Source: Arthrobacter sp. CAU 1506 (lineage in GTDB: Bacteria; Actinomycetota; Actinomycetes; Actinomycetales; Micrococcaceae). Taken from it: a DNA stretch of 64,000 nt. A program made the translations under genes and the position numbers. This document shows, piece by piece, positions 53,657-60,515 of this stretch (its first letter is position 1; each line of letters opens with the position of its first letter). The stretch lies in assembly GCF_005047635.1 (NCBI RefSeq), contig NZ_SUKC01000001.1:496001-560000 (forward strand), written 5' to 3'. The notes below the pieces were generated by a model that was given only the letters and a program-made list of their open reading frames with translations, ran no database searches and was not told the origin of the DNA.

Positions 53657-55294
53657 ATGACTTCAACGCTGGTGGCCAAAGACCTCTCGGGCGGCCACGG
53701 CCACCGCGCCCTGTTCGCCAACTTGAACCTCACCGTCGCGCCCGGGGATGTGGTGGGCGTGGTCGGTGCCAATGGCGCCGGCAAAACCACGCTGCTGCGC
53801 ATCCTCGCCGGCGTCGATTCCCCGCTGGCCGGGACGGTCAGCACCGCGCCCTCGGATGCGTTCATCGGTTGGCTGCCGCAGGAACACGAGCGGATTCCCG
53901 GCGAGACCATTGCCGCGTACATCAGCCGGCGCACCGGAGCGGCCGACGCCACCGAAGCCATGGAGTCCGCCGCCGAAGCGCTGGGCTCCGGTTCCAAGCA
54001 GGCCGCCGACGCCTACGCCGCGGCGCTGGACCATTGGATGGCCAGCGGCGCCGCTGACCTGGAGGATCGGATTCCGCCGGTGCTCGCCGAACTCGGGCTG
54101 GAGGTTGGCCCGGACGCCGCCATGACCAGCCTCTCCGGCGGCCAGGCCGCGCGGGCGGCACTGGCGGCCTTGCTGCTGAGCCGGTTCGACGTGGTGCTGC
54201 TGGACGAGCCCACCAATGACCTGGACCTGGCCGGACTGGCCCGGCTGGAGTCCTTCGTGCAGGGCCTGCGCGGCGGCGCGGTGCTGGTCTCCCACGACCG
54301 CGAGTTCCTGGCCCGCTGCGTCACCACCGTGGTGGAGCTGGACCTGGCCCAGAACAAAGTGGCGGTGTACGACGGCGGCTACGACGCCTTTTTGGAGGAG
54401 CGTGCCGTGGCCCGCCGCCACGCCCGCGAGGCCTATGACGAGTTCGCGGAGAAGAAGGCGGATCTGGTGGCACGGGCCCGCACGCAGCGCGAATGGAGCT
54501 CGCAGGGCGTCCGCAACGCCATGAAGAAGAACCCGGACAATGACAAGATCCGCCGCAGGGCCAGCATGGAATCGTCCGAGAAGCAGGCCCAGAAGGTCCG
54601 CCAGATGGAGTCCCGGATCGCCCGGCTGGACGAGGTGGAGGAGCCGCGCAAGGAGTGGCAGCTGCAGTTCAGCATCGGTGCCGCCCCGCGCTCCAGTTCC
54701 GTGGTCGCCACGCTGAACCAGGCCACGGTCCGCCGCGACGGCTTCACGCTCGGCCCGGTCTCGCTCCAGGTCAACGCCGGCGAACGCATCGGCATCACCG
54801 GGCCCAACGGCGCGGGCAAATCCACCCTGCTGCGCCTGCTGCTGGAACACCAAGAGCCCGACGACGGCGCTGCCGCCTTGGGTGCCAGCGTCGCCATCGG
54901 CGAGATTGACCAAGCGCGCGGCCAGCTCGCGGAGGACCAGCCGCTCGGCGCTGCCTTCGAAGCGCTGGTGCCGGACTACAGCCAGGCCGAGGTCCGCACC
55001 CTGCTGGCGAAGTTTGGGCTCAAGGCAGACCAAGTTGCCAGCGCAGTCGGTGCCCTCTCCCCCGGCGAGCGCACCCGCGCCGCTCTGGCCCTGCTGCAGG
55101 CCCGCGGCGTGAACCTGCTGGTCCTCGACGAACCTACCAACCACTTGGACCTGCCCGCCATCGAACAGTTGGAGCAGGCGCTGGACAGCTACGACGGAAC
55201 CCTCCTGCTGGTCTCCCACGATCGCCGCCTGCTGGAAAACGTCCGGCTGGACACCCGATGGGACGTCGACGCCGGCCAAGTTACCGTGAGGTGA
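53657..55294 (+). CDS. ABC-F family ATPase (translation/antibiotic-resistance type)
   Basis: A 545-residue protein with two ABC domains and no membrane part. Walker A motifs GANGAGKTTLLRIL and GPNGAGKSTLLRLL, signatures LSGGQAARAALA and LSPGERTRAALAL, and Walker B ending LLDEPTNDLD and VLDEPTNHLD. A charged linker (about 255-350) enters the ribosomal exit site in ABC-Fs. It could be a housekeeping translation factor or protect against macrolide/lincosamide drugs; sequence alone does not decide. Confidence 0.93.
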   Translation: MTSTLVAKDLSGGHGHRALFANLNLTVAPGDVVGVVGANGAGKTTLLRILAGVDSPLAGTVSTAPSDAFIGWLPQEHERIPGETIAAYISRRTGAADATEAMESAAEALGSGSKQAADAYAAALDHWMASGAADLEDRIPPVLAELGLEVGPDAAMTSLSGGQAARAALAALLLSRFDVVLLDEPTNDLDLAGLARLESFVQGLRGGAVLVSHDREFLARCVTTVVELDLAQNKVAVYDGGYDAFLEERAVARRHAREAYDEFAEKKADLVARARTQREWSSQGVRNAMKKNPDNDKIRRRASMESSEKQAQKVRQMESRIARLDEVEEPRKEWQLQFSIGAAPRSSSVVATLNQATVRRDGFTLGPVSLQVNAGERIGITGPNGAGKSTLLRLLLEHQEPDDGAAALGASVAIGEIDQARGQLAEDQPLGAAFEALVPDYSQAEVRTLLAKFGLKADQVASAVGALSPGERTRAALALLQARGVNLLVLDEPTNHLDLPAIEQLEQALDSYDGTLLLVSHDRRLLENVRLDTRWDVDAGQVTVR

Positions 55295-55360
55295 CGCCTG
55301 GGGCCGTCACCGTGAGATGACGCCCGGGGCCGTCACTGTGAGGTGAGGCCCGGGTGCCGG
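55283..55360 (+). repeat. 26-bp tandem repeat, three copies, from the ABC-F stop codon
   Basis: ACCGTGAGGTGACGCC at 55283, ACCGTGAGATGACGCC at 55309 and ACTGTGAGGTGAGGCC at 55335 are 26 bases apart. The first includes the ABC-F stop (TGA at 55292). Every copy carries a TGA, shifted by two frames each time. The remaining stretch to 55577 shows no gene. Confidence 0.8.
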
Positions 55361-55577
55361 TGCGACCGGCAGCCCTCCTTTTTGCCAGCGCCCGCCCGTC
55401 GAACTATGGCTTCGCGGCCCCCGAACTGCTAGCTTCCCGCCCCCGAAGCTGCCGCCTTCGCACCCCGGAATCGGCCGTCTTACCGCCGAGGAACCTGACG
55501 TTTTGGCACCCGGAAAATTCCCCATTGTGCGTGGACCATTCGGCGCTTACCCTGATGCCATGGGGTAGGAGTTGGCC

Positions 55578-55880
55578 ATGCAAGTCACCCTTTTTGTTAT
55601 CGACGTCGTACTTGCCTTCATTCCTTTTGTGGTGCTGGTGGTCGCCCCCGATCGGCCGGTGAACAGGCGCGTTGCACCCCGCCGCCGTTCCGCTTCCGGC
55701 TTGGCCGCGTACCGGCGGGCCAGGAAGACGGCAACCCCGGACGGGACCGGGCTTTCAGTACTCCCGCCTACGCCAGGTGCCGGTGGAGGGACCCATGCGT
55801 CTGTGCGGCTGCGGCCGGCCCGGCGGCACACCGGAACGCGATTCCATCGTCCTCCCAAACGTCCGTCCCGGCCACGCTGA
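55578..55880 (+). CDS. Small single-pass membrane protein (100 aa)
   Basis: An N-terminal helix (VTLFVIDVVLAFIPFVVLVV) and a basic tail (VNRRVAPRRRSASGLAAYRR and on). GTAGGAG is 7 bases before the ATG. No family is recognised. The tail's composition could be partly random, so the real stop is less sure than the start. Confidence 0.5.
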   Translation: MQVTLFVIDVVLAFIPFVVLVVAPDRPVNRRVAPRRRSASGLAAYRRARKTATPDGTGLSVLPPTPGAGGGTHASVRLRPARRHTGTRFHRPPKRPSRPR

Positions 55881-55948
55881 GAGGACCTCGGTAAGAGGAC
55901 CACTTACCCCTGCGGGCAGGTTCGCCCGGCCCCCGCTCGTAGTACCTC

Positions 55949-55998
55949 TTGACCAGTTGAGTGCATGAGAGTAGGTTCTTAGTCAACCGCAAGGTTGA
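55949..55998 (+). promoter_or_regulatory. arsR-type promoter and operator
   Basis: TTGACC (55949-55954), 17 bases and TAGGTT (55972-55977) form the promoter. TCAACC-GCAA-GGTTGA (55983-55998) is a perfect inverted repeat at the likely transcription start, fitting autorepression by the ArsR-type regulator. Confidence 0.65.
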
Positions 55999-56019
55999 TC
56001 AAAGGAAGAGTTGAACACC

Positions 56020-56364
56020 GTGACTGATCGCAGCGACGAGGCACTTCTCGACCGGGCCTTCATGGCTCTCGCGGATCCCGCCCGCCGCCGCATCATCGCC
56101 CGGCTCAGCCGCGGACCGGCAACGGTCAACGAACTGGCCGAGCCCTTCGAAATCACCAAGCAGGCGGTCTCGAAGCACATCCAGGTCCTCGAGCAGGCGG
56201 AACTGGTCACCCGCACCCGGGATGCCCAGCGCCGGCCCGTCCACCTGAACGCCGCACGGCTCGAAGCGCTCACAGCGTGGATCGACCAGTACAGACTGGC
56301 CCGCGAGGCACAGTACCGCGGACTGGATGCCGTGCTCAGCCAACTATCCAAGGACAAACCATGA
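56020..56364 (+). CDS. ArsR-family regulator
   Basis: A 114-residue winged-helix protein: ALADPARRRIIARLSRGPAT and the recognition part FEITKQAVSKHIQVLEQAEL. It lacks the CxC metal site, so it senses something other than metal, as usual in ArsR genes paired with AHSA1 genes. GTG at 56020 (AAGGAAGAG upstream) is preferred to TTG at 56011. Its stop overlaps the next ATG. Confidence 0.92.
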   Translation: MTDRSDEALLDRAFMALADPARRRIIARLSRGPATVNELAEPFEITKQAVSKHIQVLEQAELVTRTRDAQRRPVHLNAARLEALTAWIDQYRLAREAQYRGLDAVLSQLSKDKP

Positions 56365-56846
56365 GCAATGCACTCAAAGTGACCGTCCCGGACGGCGTCC
56401 CGTTCATCGAGACCGAACGGGAATTCGACTATCCGGTTGCCGAGGTCTTCCGCGCCCACCAGGACCCCGAGTTGATCAAGCAGTGGCTGGGCCCGCGCGG
56501 CATGAAAATGGACATCGACCACTACGATTTCCGCTCCGGCGGCAGCTATAAATACCTGCACACCGGACCCGACGGCGTGCAGTACGCCTTCACCGGCGTC
56601 TTCCACACCGTGCGCGAGAACGAGTTCGCCGTGCAAACGTTCGAATTCGGCGGCTACCCGGATGTTGTCAGCATCGAGTTCATGACCTTCGAGGACCTCG
56701 GCAACGGGCGCTGCAAGCTGATCGGCCACTCGGTCTACCCCACGCTCGAGGCACGCGACGGCATGGCCCAGTCCGGCATGGAAGGTGGCATGAGCGAGGG
56801 CTACGAGCGGCTGGACGAACTCCTGGCCGGCGTCCGGACGGCCTAA
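56361..56846 (+). CDS. SRPBCC (AHSA1-like) ligand-binding protein
   Basis: A 161-residue START/Bet v1-type fold: EREFDYPVAEVFRAHQDPEL, IKQWLGPRGMKMDI and SGMEGGMSEGYERLDELLA are the AHSA1 signatures. It follows arsR with an ATGA overlap, the classic ArsR-SRPBCC pair whose small-molecule ligand is unknown. A terminator follows. Confidence 0.92.
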   Translation: MSNALKVTVPDGVPFIETEREFDYPVAEVFRAHQDPELIKQWLGPRGMKMDIDHYDFRSGGSYKYLHTGPDGVQYAFTGVFHTVRENEFAVQTFEFGGYPDVVSIEFMTFEDLGNGRCKLIGHSVYPTLEARDGMAQSGMEGGMSEGYERLDELLAGVRTA

Positions 56847-56885
56847 GGCACAAGCGCAGGGACAGGCACAGGCACCAGCTCGGCG

Positions 56886-56917
56886 AAGGGGCCGGAGCCC
56901 GCTGGCTCCGGCCCCTT
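56886..56917 (+). terminator. Intrinsic terminator, 14-bp stem
   Basis: AAGGGGCCGGAGCC (56886-56899), loop CGCT and GGCTCCGGCCCCTT (56904-56917) form a perfect stem directly after the SRPBCC gene. Confidence 0.85.
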
Positions 56918-56918
56918 C

Positions 56919-57140
56919 TCGCGCCGCGTCGGCACGCGATTTCGCCCCCTCCGTCTCACCCCCTCGCGCCGCCACACGCGTCCGGCCGCTTCCCAACCGT
57001 TGCACCCTCCGCCTCGCCCCCTCGCCCCCTCGCGCCGCCACACGAGTCCGGCCGCTTCTCAACCGATGCATCCTCCGCCCCCCTCCTCGCGCCGCCCCAC
57101 ATGCCGCCGGCCGCTTCCCAACCGTGGCGCCCCTTCCGCC
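56919..57140. repeat. Degenerate 45-66 bp tandem repeats, four copies
   Basis: TCGCGCCGC starts copies at 56919, 56964, 57030 and 57087, each followed by CCGGCCGCTTC-CAACCG and CCTCCGCC. Copies differ by indels and substitutions. They fill the gap before the PPOx gene. Confidence 0.75.
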
Positions 57141-57212
57141 TCCGAGCATTGGCGTCCCCGAGATTAGAAAGTATGCTGAGGATTCCCTGCACCCGACACG
57201 GAAGGTGGTCCC

Positions 57213-57701
57213 ATGGCCAACGATGACGAAGGACGCAAGGAAGTCGCCAAGATCCTGAAGGACGCGGACATCGGCGTCCTCACCACGGTCAATGCCAGCG
57301 GCCAGCTGTTCAGCCGCCCGTTGGCGCTGCAGAAAGCCGAGTTCGACGGCGACCTGTGGTTCGTGACGCAGGACCCCTCGCCCAAAGCCGACGAAATACG
57401 CGGCAATCCCCACGTCAATGTCTCGGTCAGCGGATCGGACGGCTACCTGTCCATCTCGGGCACGGCCCAGATCGTCCGCGACCAAGCGAAAATCGACGAC
57501 CTCTGGGGCCCCACGATGGAACCGTGGTTTGAGCACGGCAAGGACGACCCCAAGGTGACGTTGATTCACGTCGAGTCGCACACAGCCGAATACTGGAGGC
57601 CGGACTCCCCCAAGGTAGTCACGCTGTTCAAGCTGGCCAAGGGGATGGTCACCGGCAAGAAAGCTGACGACGTCGGCAAGAACGACGTCGTGGACCTTTA
57701 G
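57213..57701 (+). CDS. Pyridoxamine 5'-phosphate oxidase-fold protein (general stress protein 26 type)
   Basis: A 162-residue split-barrel flavoprotein: DADIGVLTTVNASGQLFSRP starts the family domain and AEYWRPDSPK ends it. Such proteins bind FMN or F420 and act on small stress-related compounds; true pyridoxamine phosphate oxidase residues are not all present. GAAGGTGG precedes the ATG. Confidence 0.88.
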   Translation: MANDDEGRKEVAKILKDADIGVLTTVNASGQLFSRPLALQKAEFDGDLWFVTQDPSPKADEIRGNPHVNVSVSGSDGYLSISGTAQIVRDQAKIDDLWGPTMEPWFEHGKDDPKVTLIHVESHTAEYWRPDSPKVVTLFKLAKGMVTGKKADDVGKNDVVDL

Positions 57702-57788
57702 CGGGTCCGGCGCACGGGACAAGTCTCCTGGCCCCGTGCGCCGGACTCGCTTCATACTGAGGCATCCGCCGATCCCGTCAGGAGGACA

Positions 57789-58232
57789 ATGAACCGCTTG
57801 GGTCGGAGCTTGAAGAGGTTCGCCATGTTGGCCGCTCTCCTGCTGCTCGCGACCGGCTGCAGCAGCGGGCTGGCCGATCCGTTGGGACAGTCCGCCAAGG
57901 AGGCTTCGGCAGCGGTGGGGTCGGCGGCCATGGTGCTGCGGCTGGAAACCGAGGACAAGGCCACTGACGCGCTTTCGGAGACCACCCTCGGGGACATGGT
58001 GGACCAGAGCACGGCGGCTTACCAAAGCGCCGCCGAGCTGACTCCGAAGACCGCCGACGATCTGGCGCTGCAGCAGAACATCCTGCAGACCCTGGACCGG
58101 GCGCTGCGAAGCCTGCACAGCGCCCAGTTGGCGCAGGCGAGCGGGGACGCGTCGGCTGTCCAAGCGGTTGTGGTCAGGTTGCAGGCGCAGGCTGCCGAGC
58201 TGGCAGAACTGGGCAAGGAGCTCAAGCCGTGA
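57789..58232 (+). CDS. Lipoprotein, first gene of the NRAMP operon
   Basis: A 147-residue exported lipoprotein with lipobox LLATGCSSG at 17-25. The mature part is all-helical (ETEDKATDALSETTLGDMVD, LRSLHSAQLAQASGDAS) with a coiled-coil tendency. AGGAGG is close to the ATG and the TGA overlaps the next GTG. No family recognised; a periplasmic-side partner of the transporter is inferred from coupling. Confidence 0.75.
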   Translation: MNRLGRSLKRFAMLAALLLLATGCSSGLADPLGQSAKEASAAVGSAAMVLRLETEDKATDALSETTLGDMVDQSTAAYQSAAELTPKTADDLALQQNILQTLDRALRSLHSAQLAQASGDASAVQAVVVRLQAQAAELAELGKELKP

Positions 58233-59515
58233 GCGGCAAGGGATCCGGCTCACTAGCTGACCAGGCCACCGGCAAGTCGTCCGCCAACCTGAGCATCCTC
58301 GGGGTGGCGCTGGGCATCCTGACCGCCATTGGCGGATTTGTGGACATCGGCGATCTGGTGACCAACGCCGTCGTCGGGTCCCGCTTTGGGCTCAGCCTGG
58401 TCTGGGTGACGGTGTTGGGCGTGGTGGGCATCTGCATTTTCGCGCAGATCTCCGGCCGGGTGGCGGCGGTGAGCGGGCGGGCCACCTTCGAGATCATCCG
58501 CGAGCGATTGGGGCCGCGGGCGTCCCTGCTCAACCTGCTGGCGTCGTTCTTCATTAACCTGATGACGCTCACAGCGGAGGTCGGCGGCGTTGCCTTGGCA
58601 CTGCAACTGGCCAGCAGCGTGCACTACCTGGCGTGGGTGCCGGTGGCCGGTTTTGCCGTCTGGCTGGTGGTGTGGCGAGTGAAGTTCAAGATCCTGGAGA
58701 ACGTGACGGGCCTGCTGGGCCTGACGCTGATTGTGTTCGCGGTGTGCCTGTTCCTGCTGAACCCGGACTGGAACCACTTGTTTAACCAGGCCACGCGGCC
58801 GGCGGTTCCGGAAGGCGAGGCACCGGCCACGTACTGGTACTACGCCGTGGCACTGTTCGGCGCCGCGATGACGCCGTACGAGGTGTTCTTCTTCTCCTCC
58901 GGCGCGGTGGAGGAGAAGTGGACGGTGAAGGACCTGTCGCAGTCCAGGCTGAACGTGCTGGTGGGCTTCCCGCTGGGCGGGTTCTTGTCCGTCGCCATCG
59001 CCGCGTGCGCCGCCGTCGTGCTGTTGCCGGCCGGAATCGGCGTCACCTCGCTGTCCCAGGTGGTGCTGCCGGTGGCCGAGGCTGGCGGCAAACTGGCGCT
59101 GGCGTTCGTGATCGTGGGCGTGCTGGCGGCGACCTTCGGCGCGGCGCTGGAAACCACACTCTCCAGCGGCTATACGCTCTCGCAGTTCTTCGGCTGGTCC
59201 TGGGGAAAGTTCCGGCGTCCGGTCCGCGCGGCGCGGTTCCACCTGGTGATGATCCTGTGCCTGCTGGTGGGCATGGGCGTGCTGGCCACCGGGGTGGACC
59301 CGATCAAAGTCACCGAGTACTCCGTGGTGTTCTCGGCGGTCGCGCTGCCGCTGACCTACATCCCCATCCTGATCGTGGCCAACGACCCCGACTACATGGG
59401 CCGGCATGTCAACGGGCGGCTGCTGAACTTCACCGCCCTCGTCTTCATGGTCATCATCTTGTTGGCCGCCCTTGCCGCCATTCCGCTGATGCTGCTGTCA
59501 GGAGCGGGAGCATGA
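58229..59515 (+). CDS. Divergent NRAMP-family divalent-metal transporter
   Basis: A 428-residue LeuT-fold transporter with eleven predicted helices. Helix 1 has GFVDIGDLVTNAVVGSRFGL where classic NRAMPs have DPGN, and helix 6 has GAAMTPYEVFFFSSG where they have MPH. Both metal-binding motifs are thus altered (DIGD; MTPYE), so Mn2+/Fe2+ selectivity is doubtful and Mg2+ or another ion is possible, as in NRAMP-related magnesium transporters. It starts and ends with 4-bp overlaps, tying it to a lipoprotein and two PRC-like proteins. Confidence 0.82.
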   Translation: MSGKGSGSLADQATGKSSANLSILGVALGILTAIGGFVDIGDLVTNAVVGSRFGLSLVWVTVLGVVGICIFAQISGRVAAVSGRATFEIIRERLGPRASLLNLLASFFINLMTLTAEVGGVALALQLASSVHYLAWVPVAGFAVWLVVWRVKFKILENVTGLLGLTLIVFAVCLFLLNPDWNHLFNQATRPAVPEGEAPATYWYYAVALFGAAMTPYEVFFFSSGAVEEKWTVKDLSQSRLNVLVGFPLGGFLSVAIAACAAVVLLPAGIGVTSLSQVVLPVAEAGGKLALAFVIVGVLAATFGAALETTLSSGYTLSQFFGWSWGKFRRPVRAARFHLVMILCLLVGMGVLATGVDPIKVTEYSVVFSAVALPLTYIPILIVANDPDYMGRHVNGRLLNFTALVFMVIILLAALAAIPLMLLSGAGA

Positions 59516-59886
59516 CTTCGGCCGGCAAGATGTTCGACGCCGTCATGCACCTGCTGGACCGGCAGGTTCTGGACGTGGACAAGATGCCGGTGACCGTGGT
59601 GGACGACGTTGAACTTTCCGACATCCCGTCCGGCCGCATTCCGCCGGGCACTCCCGCGCCGGTGATCACCAACCTGCTGGCCGGCTCGGTGCTGGGTACG
59701 CGCATGTTCGGCGGCCGTCCGCCGTCCTCCCGGCTGAACCGGATCCGCTGGCGGCACGTCGCGGAGTTGGGCACCGCGCTGCGCCTGAACATCCGCGGCG
59801 ATCAACTGGATGTGCTCTGGACCGAACGCTGGGTGCGGAATCGGATCATTGGCCGGATTCCGGGAGGGCGCCATGATCCTGAGTGA
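59512..59886 (+). CDS. PRC-barrel-like small protein 1 of the NRAMP operon
   Basis: A 124-residue soluble protein: AVMHLLDRQVLDVDKMPVTV opens a beta-barrel-like domain resembling PRC barrels, followed by a Pro-rich link and RIRWRHVAELGTALRLNI. The ATG overlaps the transporter stop. It may bind the transporter or RNA/protein partners on the cytosolic side; no function is known to me. Confidence 0.65.
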   Translation: MTSAGKMFDAVMHLLDRQVLDVDKMPVTVVDDVELSDIPSGRIPPGTPAPVITNLLAGSVLGTRMFGGRPPSSRLNRIRWRHVAELGTALRLNIRGDQLDVLWTERWVRNRIIGRIPGGRHDPE

Positions 59887-60211
59887 CCTGCTGACCGCGA
59901 AGGTGTTCGACGACGCCGGCGTCCGGCTGGGTCGGGTGATTGACGGCAGATTCGCGCTGGACGGACGGCCGGAAGCGGAGGCTTCGCTGGCGCAGGCCCG
60001 GCTGGTGGGCCTGTTGGTCAGCCCCCATTCGCGTGGCTCCTACCTGGGCTACGAACGGCGGGACCTCAACGCGCCTTGGCCCATCGCGAAGCTGGAGCGA
60101 TGGCGGCATCGCGGGTCGTTCCTGGTGCTGTGGGAGGACCTGCACAGCATTGACGACGACGGCGTGCACCTCCGTGCGGGATTCACCCGCCACGACATCC
60201 GGCTGGGTTAG
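59873..60211 (+). CDS. PRC-barrel-like small protein 2 of the NRAMP operon
   Basis: A 112-residue protein starting MILSDLLTAKVFDDAGVRLG, the PRC-barrel beginning (motif LxG-x-V-x-D: VRLGRVIDGRFALD). It overlaps the previous gene by 14 bp, so four genes are coupled head to tail. Intergenic repeats follow its stop. Confidence 0.65.
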   Translation: MILSDLLTAKVFDDAGVRLGRVIDGRFALDGRPEAEASLAQARLVGLLVSPHSRGSYLGYERRDLNAPWPIAKLERWRHRGSFLVLWEDLHSIDDDGVHLRAGFTRHDIRLG

Positions 60212-60218
60212 GCCGCCT

Positions 60219-60405
60219 CCGGTGGTCGACCACGCGAGCGCCAGGACCTCCGGTGGTCGACCACGCGAGCATCCGGTGGTCGACCACGCGAGCGCCAGCG
60301 AGCACGCGGAGACCAGATGCGCTCGCGGCGGCATCTCGAGCGGCCGGATCTCCACGCGGCCGCAAGCGGCCTTGGTCGATCGCCGAAGGCCTTGGTCGAT
60401 CACTG
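60219..60405. repeat. Dispersed TGGTCGACCA repeat, inverted orientation
   Basis: CCGGTGGTCGACCACGCGAGC occurs at 60219, 60250 and 60273, and TTGGTCGATC variants at 60372 and 60392. It is the reverse orientation of the element at 3846 and 30203, with the CGCGAGC and GGAGACC words on the other side. Confidence 0.8.
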
Positions 60406-60497
60406 GCGCCACGCGGAGAGTCAGCGCGGATCGCATGTGTGTCGCAGCTACCATTGGTGAAACGAAAACATCAGACGGCTGAAGTGGGGGAACGGGC

Positions 60498-60515
60498 ATG
60501 CCGGCAGCATCATGA
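60498..60515 (+). other. Five-codon upstream ORF before the GGDEF-EAL gene
   Basis: ATG-CCG-GCA-GCA-TCA-TGA reads MPAAS. GGGGGA lies 6 bases before its ATG, while the main ATG at 60512 has no such site within reach; the uORF stop overlaps it as ATGA. Translational coupling is the simplest reading. Confidence 0.5.

Noticed and set aside
13303-55294. Idea that the Mph-like kinase and the ABC-F protein form a macrolide resistance island
   Set aside because: They are about 40 kb apart, flanked by housekeeping genes, with no mobile element, and the kinase has an altered catalytic motif.
55983-58253. 756-codon minus-strand frame over the ArsR, AHSA1, PPOx and lipoprotein genes
   Set aside because: It crosses four well-supported plus-strand genes and their terminator and reads as low-complexity sequence.
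60219-60405. TGGTCGACCA array considered as an insertion-sequence end or attachment site
   Set aside because: No transposase or integrase frame adjoins, and the same words recur at two other loci as clusters.
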